Shown: piece by piece, positions 42,321-53,900 of the stretch
How the letters are laid out: each line of letters begins with the position of its first letter
How positions within the stretch are numbered: the first letter of the stretch is position 1
Assembly: GCA_029449235.1 (NCBI GenBank)
Contig: JANATG010000014.1
Span: forward strand, 558,001-622,000
DNA length: 64,000 nt
From: Linnemannia schmuckeri
Taxonomy: Eukaryota > Mortierellomycota > Mortierellomycetes > Mortierellales > Mortierellaceae
Direction: 5' to 3'
Program-made: the position numbers and the translations under genes
The notes under the pieces: model-generated
Told to the model about the DNA's origin: nothing
The model's database searches: none
Seen by the model: the letters and a program-made list of their open reading frames with translations, nothing else

Positions 42321-43513
42321 CTTCAATTGACCAAGAAAAGAAACAAAAACAATGATAAAAGAAAAAAAAAACGTGTGCGACGTTGAGAGCAATTCAATTA
42401 GTGCTGGACTCGTTTTGTCGCTGGGTGAGAGCAACGAGCGGGTAATAATAACAAACAGCAGGAGATAGATGGAAACGAGACAAACGAGTGAGATAGTCAG
42501 TGCCGGACATAGCATGGATGTATGTTGGGTGTGAGAAGAAATAGCTGTTCTGGAACTTGTTCATTGAATGACAACTGATTTTTGCTGATGAAAGATGATG
42601 ATGTTGATTTTTGTTTAAGTCGCAAATGCAGGGCAGTGTTGGTACCATCAGGGCGTCAGGGAGGAGGTGTGAGATTCAATGCCGGGATGAGGGAAGGGGA
42701 CAGAGGGAGAGGAGGGGCAATGCCCACAGGCAGGAGGGTAGAGAGGAGAGAGTAGAGAGTAGAGAGTAGAAGGCGCATTGCCCACAGACACACACACACA
42801 CAAATAGATCGCTAGTTCTTGTGTTCTCGCCTTTCCCTTTCCCACTTCCACTCCTTTCTTTCCCTTCTTCCTTTTCTTTGTCCACCCTTCCCTTTCTCTC
42901 TCTTTTTTCTTTCTTATTCTTTTTTTTCACGCCCTTCTTTCTTTTCTTTTTTTCTCACTTCTTGTTCATTCTCATTACTCACTTCATTCTCTCACTCATT
43001 CACAGCACTCATACCATCACACGCTATTGCCTTCTCCTTTGCCTCTATTATTTTTGCCTTTCCTCGTTTCATCCTCTTGCACATGACCACCACTTTCTCC
43101 TCCATTTGGACTACTCTTATTACGACTATTCTTACTCTCATTCGACAACAACAATAGCACACTGTCAATAACCTGTAACTGCATTCATTCTCCTCACATT
43201 GCCTTCTCCCTTGAAACACAACTTCCTCTCTTCTTTAGTTACTTTCGCTATTTCTCTCCCTCTCTCATTCACACTTCTTCGATCTCTCTGCCGCTCTCTC
43301 TCTCTCACACACACACTTTCTCCATTTATTCCTTAGCTATATACCACCACTCTTTACGACTGCACTCGCACACTCACTCATATACTCGCTCACACAACTT
43401 CGACACCGACACTCACATACACAACGCCAATATTGTCCCTGAACCTCGGTCTCTCTCTTTTTCCCTCTTCCTACCTTTTTCCCTTCAACCTCACACATAT
43501 TCCAAAGTCAACC
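40361..43513. other. 3-kb gene-poor region and phosphatase promoter
   Basis: No supportable gene or RNA. It contains a TAG/TGG/G-rich simple stretch at about 40530-40572, a T32 run at 42289-42320, purine-rich repeats at about 42735-42770 and a CA run at about 42790. A 600-nt C/T-rich block (about 42815-43510) carries CT and CA microsatellites and probably forms the leader and promoter of the phosphatase gene. Confidence 0.5.
42289..42320. repeat. poly-T tract (32 nt)
   Basis: The longest uninterrupted homopolymer in the window. Confidence 0.9.
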
Positions 43514-46500
43514 ATGCTCCACAGTCTCTGCTGCTGGTCTGCTCAACAGCAGAGTCCGCCTTCCTCGCCCATCTCCCCCTCCAACGGACACTCAACAACG
43601 GAATGTTCCTGCAGCTCCGCCCACCACAACCACCACTCATCAACAACAACAAACAACAATAACGAAAAGACAGTAACGACCACCACCACTACAGCAACCG
43701 ACTGTCACCTTCACCAACAAGAGCTTGTGAACAACAACAACGACTGTAAGCAACCTTTTTTTTTATGCCTTCTCTTCCTTCTCTTTTTCTTGGTTTGTGG
43801 GTTTCATTCAAACCAAAGAGAAAGTGTTCCAAGGATGAACAAGCATCTCCTATTCCCGCCCAGGTCTGCTTCCCCCACCCAACTCCTTCTTTGTCTCTTC
43901 TGTCTCCCTTCTCCCCTCCGACGCTCGTCTTACTCCTTTCACACCTCCTACTTCTGCAAAACGCTTATTTTTAACCCAACTCGACTCCACCCTTGCTCTC
44001 ATGGTCCTCCTCTGACACATTCAACAAAAAGCCAAAACGATGCAGTAAACTCATTACACAACCTACACCACACATACACACCACACTTCCGACTGTCCCT
44101 CTTCGCACCTCCACCCATTGTATCCTTGCAATGTGAACGATAGCGGGCGGTGTCTTTGTTTGGTCCATTTTCGATCTTGTAGCGAAGAGTTCAGTAGATA
44201 TATAGGGTCTGAAATGTGTGAGAGAGAGTGTGTGTGTGAGAGTGAGTGTATGGAATGGTTAAACAATTGACGATGATGTGTGCGCCCCTTGTTCTCTCCA
44301 CAGCAACAGAAGAAGTGTCTATCTATGACAACAACAACGGCAGCAACAACAACAATCGCGAATATTTTTTTTTAGCTGTTGTTGTTTGTGTTGGTGTGTG
44401 TGATGTGTGTGATGTGTGTTGTTGTTTCTCGCCGTCGTTTGCTGCTGTTGATGTTCTAACAATAGAACTGGGGGTGAATACCATAGGGAAGAGGAAAAGG
44501 GGCAGCAGCAGTCCAGTCCAGGGACGCGTCCGAACTTTGCCAAAAGAAGACTGGCCCGACACCATTGGCCACACCCGTGATCTCATTCTTAACAGCAAAC
44601 AAACAAAAAGCACACAACCGTTAACGCGTGCAAAAAATAACCTATTCCTTACCTATTATTACCAACACCCTACAGATGCTAGCCTGGAAAAGCAAGGCTT
44701 CGAAGGTCCTCTCAAAAACAACCCCTCCCGGCCTTCATCGCCCTCCCAACACCACCGTCGACAGTCGACAAGCAACAACAGCAACAGCAATAGCATCCAC
44801 GGATCATTAGCATCAATACACTCCGTCTCATCCAATCGTTCAACCTCCTCTCGAAGCAACTATCTCCGAGGATTCCTCTCTTCCTCCAGACGAAACTCGC
44901 CAGTCTCTTCTCCTCATCTCACCCCTGCTACTGTTGCTCAGTCTCCAGCCCCTGCCAGCAACGCCCATGGATCTGATCTTAATGACAACCAACAACACTC
45001 TTCGCCTGGCAAGTCACCGTCAAAGTTTTCTCTTCAAAAGTTCTACTATCCTCGGAACAGCATGACTGCAGTACCATCTCCATCTCCATCCTCGCCATCA
45101 AATATGCAGACCCCCGCTTTGGCGTCTTCCTCGCCACCCATATCAACCCAAGGATCATTTTCAAGGCTAGACACCGGAACGGCAAGGCAGTCCATGTCTT
45201 CTGGGTTTGAAGGGCCAAGGGCACTAGGTTTGATACCTCCTCCGCCTCCGGTCGCAATCGCAACAACATCCACGCCTCTGCAACCAGCACCATCAATACC
45301 GCAGCCTCCACCGCTTTCGATAATGGCTTCAGATTTTACACCCACAATCGTTGCTCCCATAAGGACGACTGGTGTGCCAATCTTGACCCTCCCAACGCTC
45401 GCTCCTCCAAGGAGCGTAACGCCTACATTGATGACAATCCTTCCATCTCCTACGACACCTTTTGCAGAATCAAACATTTCTGACTCGACATCCATCCATC
45501 CCAATTCGTCGCTTTCCCCTCACCCATTCGCCCTTTCAACTCTCTCGACATCCTACTCAACATCATCTTCGGCCTCGTACACATCGGGAGGCTCTTCTCC
45601 TAACACCTCTCCATCGACATCTCCAACCGATACCATCTCTAACTCACATATTCTGTCACCTTCTCCTTCAGAATTGACGCCTTATCCTGCCAGGGGACTT
45701 ACGCCCGCAAGACTGGCAGCCATGCTGGAAAAAGGGGCTGTCAACAGTCAAGGAGTACGTTCTCGGCCATTGCTGTTGGATCTTCGTCCCTTGCCCGATT
45801 TTGAGCCCGCTTCAATTGTGCATTCGATCAACATCAACCTGCCGACGCTGCTCATGCGACGCTACAGAAAGGGAGGAGCTGTCTCGTCATTTGCCCTGGA
45901 GTCGTTTATTACCATCCCATCGGACAAGGATCTGTATCACCTGATTCAAGATGGATGGAGACAGGATCGGGATACCCATGGAGACGAGGCTGTTGTCCGT
46001 GATGTTATTGTGCTGGACCACGAGATGAAGTCAGGACAGGAAGAGTATGGCCGGTCGGCCAGCCCTGCATGGACCCTTGTCAGCGTCCTGGAGCGAGGCG
46101 GAGGCAACTGCGGCGGAAACGGACCGATTCAGCTCTGGTTCTTGGAGGGCGGTTTCGAGGCTTTCCAGGCTTGGGATGCTAGTGAAAAGTACATCCGCCG
46201 ACCTGGATCTGAGTTTGGAGGCAGTGGTCATCAGGATGATGTTGAGATGGCTCACGCCGAGCTTGAGAGCGGAGATCTCCACCCTGTCTCGATGCCACTA
46301 TCCCTGTCTCGCAGCACAACATCATCCACCATGACGGATGCCAAGACGGCTCAGGCGATCGATAATGCCGTCTCGTTGACGACTGCTTCTCTTGGTGGTA
46401 CACCCCGTCAGCGTGGCCCTCCAGCTCGCCGTGAGAGTTTGTTTTCTCTCAACACAAAGTCACTACAACGACCAGCAGGATTGTCGCGGGCTCAAACGAT

Positions 46501-47958
46501 CGGCGTGAGCGCTCTGAACATTAAGCCGCTTTCGATTCCCTTGACCAACAATCCTACATTGCAGCCACTTCAGGAAGGTGCTAGTATGGGTGCAGGCCCT
46601 CAGCTGCCACCACTTCGCAACAAGGGTAGCTGGCTGACGGTCCCTACAGGAGGTGCCACATTGTTGTCACCATCCTTGTCGCTCAATATCCAACACACCA
46701 ATAGCAACGGGCATCCTCTGGACATGTCGCATTCTAACACTACCGATCCAGCGTTGACGTGGTCTGCCAACTCTGGAGTATCAACTGTTGGAGGCGACTC
46801 TCAGCACCCGCTGGCGCTGACAATGGGATCCAAAAAGTCGTTCTCGTCGACTACGACCACGCTCACTTCTCTGTATCCTTGTGGCGGAGGAGTTGGCAAG
46901 GGTATCCAGGAGGAGGAGGAAGAGGAGAATGGCAATGGCCTTCGCCGCAAGAACCTCAGGGATGACATGCCCCCACCAACACCATCAGGATTTGGCCCAA
47001 CTTCGTCGTTTTTCGATTTAAGCGTCAACCCTGCAAAGAGTGGAGGTCCTCTCGATATGGGCGAGTCTCGCATGTTCTCGGAGGGTATTGAGAGCTTTAC
47101 CAATAACCCCAGCTACAGGAGCCCTTTCCAGTACCAACACCAACAGCAGCAACAGTTCCAGTATGGATATGACGATGATTCGATGGAGGAAGGCGGTGAT
47201 GATGGCGAGCAGGAGATCTCGTGTATCTTGCCCGAGTTTCTGTACCTAGGACCCGAGATCGTTACAGCCGAGCAGGTCCAAGAGTTGGAGCGTTTGGGTG
47301 TCAAGCGCGTCCTGAACATGGCGCGCGAGTGCGAGGATCAGTTGATCGTTAATCATCCCACTATCGAGTACCACAAGGTCGGTGTTCTGGACAACATTGA
47401 AGCCGATGTCAGCGCTGGTCTCCTGGAAGCCGTCGGCATCATTGGTAAGCCCTCTTTTTTCTAGGTCGAGTTGCTAAATGCAATGCGTGAAGTATACTAA
47501 CACCTTTCTCATTTGCACAACTATTACTAATAGCTGCCTCTGCGGATTCTCCAATCTACGTGCACTGCAAGGCAGGCAAGTCGCGGTCGGTGACGGCGAC
47601 GATCGCCTACTTGATCACCCAGCTGCAATGGTCGCTCAACAAGGCCTACAACCACGTTCTAACTCAGCGACCCTGCATGTGCCCCAACATTGGATTCGTG
47701 ACGGAGCTAATGAGAATGGAGGAACGGATCCTGGGCAATGATCGTGCAGGTGGATTGGTTCGTGCAGGATCGCTGAACAGTATCCTGTCGCTCTCGACCG
47801 CAGGGTCTGGGACAGGACACAACCAGCATCATCACCAGCACCATAGCCTTCAGCACCATCATTCGTTGAGTATGGGCGGGTCACCCAAGGTTCTGAGCAC
47901 GAAGGCCAGTGTCAACAGCTTTGCGATGATGTCTCCCCTCCACCATGGCGGCATCTAA
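43514..47958 (+). CDS. MAPK-phosphatase-like dual-specificity phosphatase with rhodanese domain
   Basis: Three exons: 43514-43745, 44676-47444 and 47534-47958. Introns are both phase 1, and the product is about 1141 residues. The N-terminus is His/Thr/Asn-rich and the next 300 residues are Ser/Pro-rich. A rhodanese/Cdc25-homology-like domain lies at about 415-590: LTPARLAAMLEKG, then RPLLLDLRPLPDFEPASIVH and ININLPTLLMRR. A long Ser/Thr-rich linker leads to the dual-specificity phosphatase domain (about 925-1070): SCILPEFLYLGPEIVTAE, then RVLNMARECED, general-acid loop VLDNIEADV, and catalytic loop HCKAGKSRS (Cys about 1012, Arg about 1018) restored by the last intron. Rhodanese plus DSP is the architecture of MAP-kinase phosphatases, where the first domain docks the kinase. 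All catalytic residues are present. The long first intron (930 nt) and the choice of start are the least certain parts. Confidence 0.82.
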
Positions 47959-48594
47959 ATCCTTTTGGGACATTTTATATCCATATATGACGTGCGACAT
48001 CAACTATATATGTCTAACAAACGCTACGAAACAGATGGCCCCCAACTACGCGGACCATCCATTTTGCACGCGCTTCCCTTCATGAAGCATGCAAATCAAA
48101 AAAGAAGAAAGTATCTCTTCACAGTTTTTTTATTTTCCCTTTACCATGTACCCTTACTTTCAACTTTTATGACCATTGTAACAATAACGAAATAAATACA
48201 CCATTCAGTTTAATTGACAGAGACGAAGTCTATGCAAAGAAGGCACGACTTCTGTACTAGCAAAAAAAAAAGAGTGATGTCAGCTGCTGGTGTGTCGTAT
48301 TATGCAACTTGGCGCATTATGCAACAAAAATTGTTCTATTTTTCCTCTTCCTCAGACACCAAGAATATTTATTTTTGGTGAACGCTAGCAGGGGGAGGAC
48401 AAGGTAAGGGTGACACCAAGTCGAAATAATAGTGAACGATGAGGTGAGTGGCGATTGTTTGATGGAAGGGGCGATGAAGGCGCGCATTTGGCGAGTATGG
48501 TCATATTAGTTGCCCAGGTTCCCTTCCTCCCTTCTATGTATCCGCTAGGGCGAGTGCATAGGCTGCTGCTACTTGCTGGTCGCTGTTGTTGGTT
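47959..48594. other. Convergent 3' region between the phosphatase and ATG101
   Basis: An AT-rich spacer with AATAAA at 48191-48196 that could serve the phosphatase gene. No gene is seen. Confidence 0.5.
48191..48196 (+). terminator. AATAAA poly(A) signal of the phosphatase gene
   Basis: A canonical hexamer 233 nt after the stop, in AT-rich sequence on the coding strand. Confidence 0.45.
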
Positions 48595-49970
48595 TTAGAT
48601 GATGGGTGATGATGAAGCGGAGGTGTCGAGCATCCTTTTGAACATGGATCCCCATGTATCTGACGCCGTTGGAATGATAATCTATATATTGGGAAAAAGA
48701 AACATTGTTGTCAGTAACGATTATCAACAATCATATCATAATGGTCCTCCCGTTAACAGAAAAAAGCAATGTGCTGCCTGTGTACTTGGTAGGGGAAGGG
48801 GTTTCCGTCACTGGTGGTGATGGGCGGTATGTGGTCCTTCCGTTCGTTGACTGTTCGTAGTATACTGAGGAAGAGAGATGATAGCGCTTTTTCCATGTTC
48901 TTGATTGACCGTTGTTTGTCTATTAGTGTCATTGGACGAACAAAAATATGATGAGGGGTTGAGTCATTAAGATTGCCTTAGCAAAGATGCTGCCCGATCC
49001 TGCTTCGCCATGGTTCTGCCTTTTCTGGGCCATATCCTACACTGAACAAGCAAGGCTCCTTGTCCTGAGGAAGATACTTGAGGGTATCAGCTTCCCCTTC
49101 CTGAACATCCATATGAACACCTCCGGAGAATTTCCTGATCAATTAGAAAAAAAAATTGCTCCGAGGAATCCTGCGATAATGAAAAAAGAGAACCCCGAGA
49201 AAGAGCTGGCGAGGTATACCTTTTTCGTTGATGTTGGTGACGACGTTGATAGTAATAGCCCATTGTTCCCAACACACCTCGGAGGATGTTGAACTGAACC
49301 AAGCGCGCTTTGTCCGCTTTTCGTAGAACATTATCCCGATCTATATATTCATTTGATGATTGTCCAAAAAGGAGGCGAAGTGTGAGTGATATGTTCAAGA
49401 AGACATCAATTGTAGACCTTTTGTCTAAGACTGTGAGCATACGAACAGAAACATGTATGATTGCTACCTGTCCTTTGCTTTGAGGATTGGTATCGACAAC
49501 TTTGACGAAGGCGGCGATCTTTTCGTCAACCAGCTTGTCCACCTCCGGATCGTCATTTATAGGCTAAGCAAGAGGCGAACACACGAAGTGTAAAGTGTCA
49601 AAAATTTGCTTCAGCTGGTAAGATGGATCATCCTTGTTTTTTTGAGGGAAATAATTAGTTTGAGTCATGCCGTTCCCCATAAACAACCAATGGATGCTTA
49701 CGATGGTCAGATCAAGGATATCCATATCCCTGGGCTTGATGTTGGCAAAGACTCTGTGGAAGAGAACGGTGTGTAGAATTGCGCGCAGGGCGTCCTTGAG
49801 GTAGGACCGTTCTACTGTCTAATTCAGCAATGAGGCGAAGTATGTCGTTAGTTTTCTTTTAAATCTAGTTGCTGTTTTTTGCAACAAGCAAAGGACGAGG
49901 ACACGTAGTTATTGTGGTGTGAGTTACCTACCAGTTCGACAGGAAACATGACGGGCTGGTAGTGTGTCAT
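48595..49970 (-). CDS. ATG101: Autophagy initiation protein Atg101
   Basis: Six exons on the minus strand: 49932-49970, 49702-49818, 49468-49563, about 49220-49340, 48786-48919 and 48595-48681. The product is about 197 residues (human 218). Together they give the family pattern: VELTVERSYLKDALRAILHT then VLFHRVFANIKP; VDKLVDEKIAAFVKVV; FYEKRTKRAWFSSTSSEVCW with EQWAITINVV, which is the conserved WE.W strand; and ILRTVNERKDHIPPITTSDG with NPFPYQ, the loop found in nearly all Atg101 proteins. Atg101 is a HORMA-fold partner of Atg13 in the Atg1/ULK1 kinase complex. Its WF finger (conserved aromatic pair) recruits downstream factors; here the loop before VCWEQW has WFSS. Saccharomyces has lost this gene. 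It is transcribed head-to-head with TSC1, an upstream regulator of the same pathway. Confidence 0.88.
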
Positions 49971-50907
49971 GATGGTGGCGTGTTATGGATAAATATGAAA
50001 AGAAAGGGCCGAACTAGGGTTGAGTTGGAGTTGAGTTCGGTAGAGTTGGTCGGAGGGTGAACACAAATGAGGATAAGTTTTCTCACTGGAATGGGAGGGT
50101 GCAATGTGATGATGAGCGGGAGATGAGGAGGGTGAGAGAGAGAGAGAGAGAGAAAACTCAGGGCATAAGCAAGCTCATAGTGACAAGCTGTGTGAGTTGT
50201 GACTATGAAGTAGATGAAGGAGAGAAAGAAGAAAAAGGCAGATCCGAGAAGGCAAGAAGAAGGAAGAGGGGGTGATGCAACACAGGGGAAATGGCGCAGG
50301 AGGGGAGTAAGGTAAGGGTTGGCATGATTAAGTCACAGGGCACGTGCCACGGTGAAGGATGATGATGATGGTGATGCAGGCCAGGCGATTAAAAAAGAAG
50401 GAACTTCCCAGTCCAAACGCCATTTTCTTTTTTCTTTTTTTTTTTGTATCCTCGTTCTTACAGCAGTTCGTTCACCCTTCTAAACTTCCCTTCGTCTTCA
50501 TTGTGGATTCACATTCACTTCGACAGTCTCCACCTTATCCGCGTAATATTCGCATAATATCCCGCATACACACTTCATACGCCTCTTTTGCCACTTGTCC
50601 CTCCTTCCGCTCTTGACACTTTCTATTGTCTCACGCTCATCGTCATCACACCTTTGTTGCACTCTTCCTCTTACTATCCAAACCATTTTGACTTTGCATT
50701 TAACCTTCCTTACTCCATCAATCGCATTCACGACATAACAAAGACAGTAACGACCTACAGACAGCTGACAGCACAAGACGCATTGCCAAGAGCACAAGGC
50801 AGGACAGACCGCGCGGTTCTCTTTCACCACAGCCAAGATACCCACCACCATTAATAACAACAACAACACTCTCACCGTCGTGTTTCGCTCTACCTTTGGT
50901 GGGTTAA
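49971..50907. promoter_or_regulatory. Divergent promoter region of ATG101 and TSC1
   Basis: A 937-nt spacer between the two start codons. The left half is purine-rich on the plus strand, with a GA microsatellite at about 50133-50152, that is CT in the ATG101 leader. The right half is C/T-rich (about 50400-50680), leading into TSC1. No other gene is seen. Confidence 0.5.
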
Positions 50908-53900
50908 ATGTCCAGCTCTACTCCCACGGTTAAAGACCTGTACAGGGTGGTCACTGCTGACTTGACCGCATATATCGCCCAAAACCGGTCCAAGGAACAG
51001 GAGCCAACTCAGCCTCGTGACACCATCCAAGCTTATCTTGACAGGTTCATCAAAGCCAATGGCACGAGTTCCTCCTCCTCTTCAGCACCCCACCACCACT
51101 ACCACCACAACAATCACCATCATATTGGATCGACGCCATCGACGCCTTTTAATGCAAGCGCACACACATCTATCAGTGGTTCGGCTATTAGCAACCTCGC
51201 TACCGCTGGTCATGGGAATGCTGCAGGTGGATCTTCAACAGTAGGAGCTCCTTCCGCAACAACTCCAGGAGGCGCAATAGGCTCGACTGCCGCTGCTGGT
51301 CAGCGTCACGTCAATGAGCTCTGGTATCAGACTCTTACCAATAATCTTCAGCCCCACAACTCCAGCAACCTGCCTTTTGCCTTCCACAGACTCAGCCAGT
51401 CCTCATCGCCGTCATCTTCGATGCCAACCTCACAGACAGGCTCGGTGGCCGGTTCACCTGTCATGGGCGGCGGAGGAGCTTCGCTTGGAACAGGACAAGG
51501 AGCATCCACTGCTCCTAACATGAACCAGACATCATTGCCATCGATTCAGTCTACTGGATTCACTAGTGCGACTACGACAGCAAATACATCACTCGCGGCG
51601 CAGCGTTTCTCAGCCCATTTGCTTACACTGTACACACAGCAAGGGATGGACAACGTTCCGATTGCGTTGGTGGCGAGCCGAATGATTGTCTACTTGACTC
51701 ACCTCCTGCCGTTCCTGTCGCCCCAACTCGTCATCTTGGACTGGTGGGATCGCCTTATCGAACCAGCGCTGCAAGGAGAAATCAAACTGGAGAAGGAGTC
51801 TCTCAAGGCTTGCAGGGATCTAGTAACTGACTGTATGACTCGTGACCCTCTTCTGGATAACCATGGCTCAGGAACTGGATCAATGCTGGTCGCGGACGAC
51901 GAAGAGGGGCAGCTGGACAACTCGCAAGCCATGAACGCTATGCCTATTCCTCAGTTTGTGCTTCGAAAGTACATCCAGGCAGCGCATAAATTGAACCACC
52001 GACTCGACGAATCAGACCTAGCAGATAGTGCATCAGGATGGTGGGGAAACGCCAAACTTGGATCGAACCCAGCACCTGCAGGCCATGCAGGACATGGTGG
52101 CACTAGCGCCAGGGCGTTTGCAGGAGCTTTCTCGGCGTCTTCGACTTCCCTCTCGTCCTCAGCGACATCCAACTCTCACCAAAAGCCGGAATACACATCA
52201 GCCCAACAGGATCTTGAGAGTCAACAGAGACTGTTCAACCGTGCAAGGGCTGTTATCAGGAGGAAGAAAGATATTCTGGTCAAGAATCTGGAGATCATTT
52301 TGGTTGCATATGGTGGAGGCGTCGGACGGGTCAAAGACTTTTTCAGCTGTTTGTACACCTACTTTGTCGGAGCAAAATATCGAGCGGAGATTTTGGGCCT
52401 ATTGTGTCAGTTCATTCGCAGACAGGTGAGTCTGGGAGGGGGGAGTTGTCTTTCCAGAATTACCAAGGATCACATTAAAGGAAGGGCCATTACTGACTTC
52501 ATGTTGCCATTTTATTTAATTAGCGCGTTCATTTGCATCAAATCCTGGCGACACCCCTTTTCGACTCCCTGTTGCTTTCGTTGAAGGTATATTGAACGAT
52601 GGCGTTCTGTTCAAAGAATGAAGAACAACGTGAAAAGTAGGATACGTCAACTTAAGCAAAGCTGTGTTCTTCGTCTTTGCTAGAATGATACGTCTCCATT
52701 GATTGTATCTCTGGGACTGATGACTCTAATCATGCTGATGCCAAGAATTCCTGCGGCGTTGAACGACCGACTCCCGGAATTGTTTTTGATTCTCAGCAGG
52801 ATTCTCTGTTGGCCCCGGTCTCGGCAGCAGTTGATGGCGGTAGCGTACCAGGATGGAAATAACCTAACAGGGCAGACTTTGAAGTCATTCGACGAGTTTG
52901 AGGAGAGCGGCTCGTCCACCACAGATACCGCGACCAACAAGGCGCATAGCACGGAAGGAAAAGCAGAAGACGTCCTTTCCTCACCAGATGACATGGAGTA
53001 TGAGGACATTCCTCTCCACAGTCTCGGAATTCGTTGGCGACGATATGGTACGAGATCTCGAAAGGAAATGTGATCCATGTGTTTGGTAAGTGAGCTATCA
53101 TTTTTATATTTTTTCGTCTGACGCCTTTTTTCGCTTTATGTAAAATTTAGGCCCAACTGCACCTGGTGGAACAACGGAGGGAGCACCTGATCCCACTGCC
53201 ATCTTCTCCTTCCTCTATGGCATGTACCCCTGCAATCTTCTAAAGTTCTTGCATGCACCGCGAAAATACCTTTCGGAGCAATCATCGCCTGTAGGATCGC
53301 CCAAGCAAGGATCTAGCACTGGATCTTCAGCACGGGTAGGCGATTCCTCTGCCCAAAACCCCGAGGAGGGGGCCATGTCGCCCAAAGAGCCGAACATTAG
53401 CAAGCCAGTGTACATTGACGAGGATTTGCTCAATTCTCGCGTCCAGAACCTGCTCAAGCGCCACTCGTTGCACCCTGATCTGCTAACCCTCACATGCGAG
53501 CAGGAATTGTCCAACAAGGCGAGGTGGCAAAAGCTGGAGCCTATGGAGATTGTTGCGATGTGTGTTGGACTGGATGTTTGGAGCGCAGGAGGACTTTACG
53601 GAATGGGACCTGTACTCCGCTCTATTGAGGAAGACCCTCGCGGGGTCGCTCATCAGGATAGTGATGACAATGACAACGATGCTGATGTCACGACATCGAC
53701 AGAAGGACGAGCTCCAGATGGAACATCGACTACTGGATCACATGTTCGAAAATCATCCATTCAGTCCCTTGCCCGCACCTCAGTCGAATCCTTTGCCTCG
53801 GAAGAGTCGGAAGGAACACCTATTGAGATCTTGGCGCAGGAAGACTTTTTCGGTCCTCGATTGGTCAACAAAGACAACTCCATACGGCATCTCAATCCTG

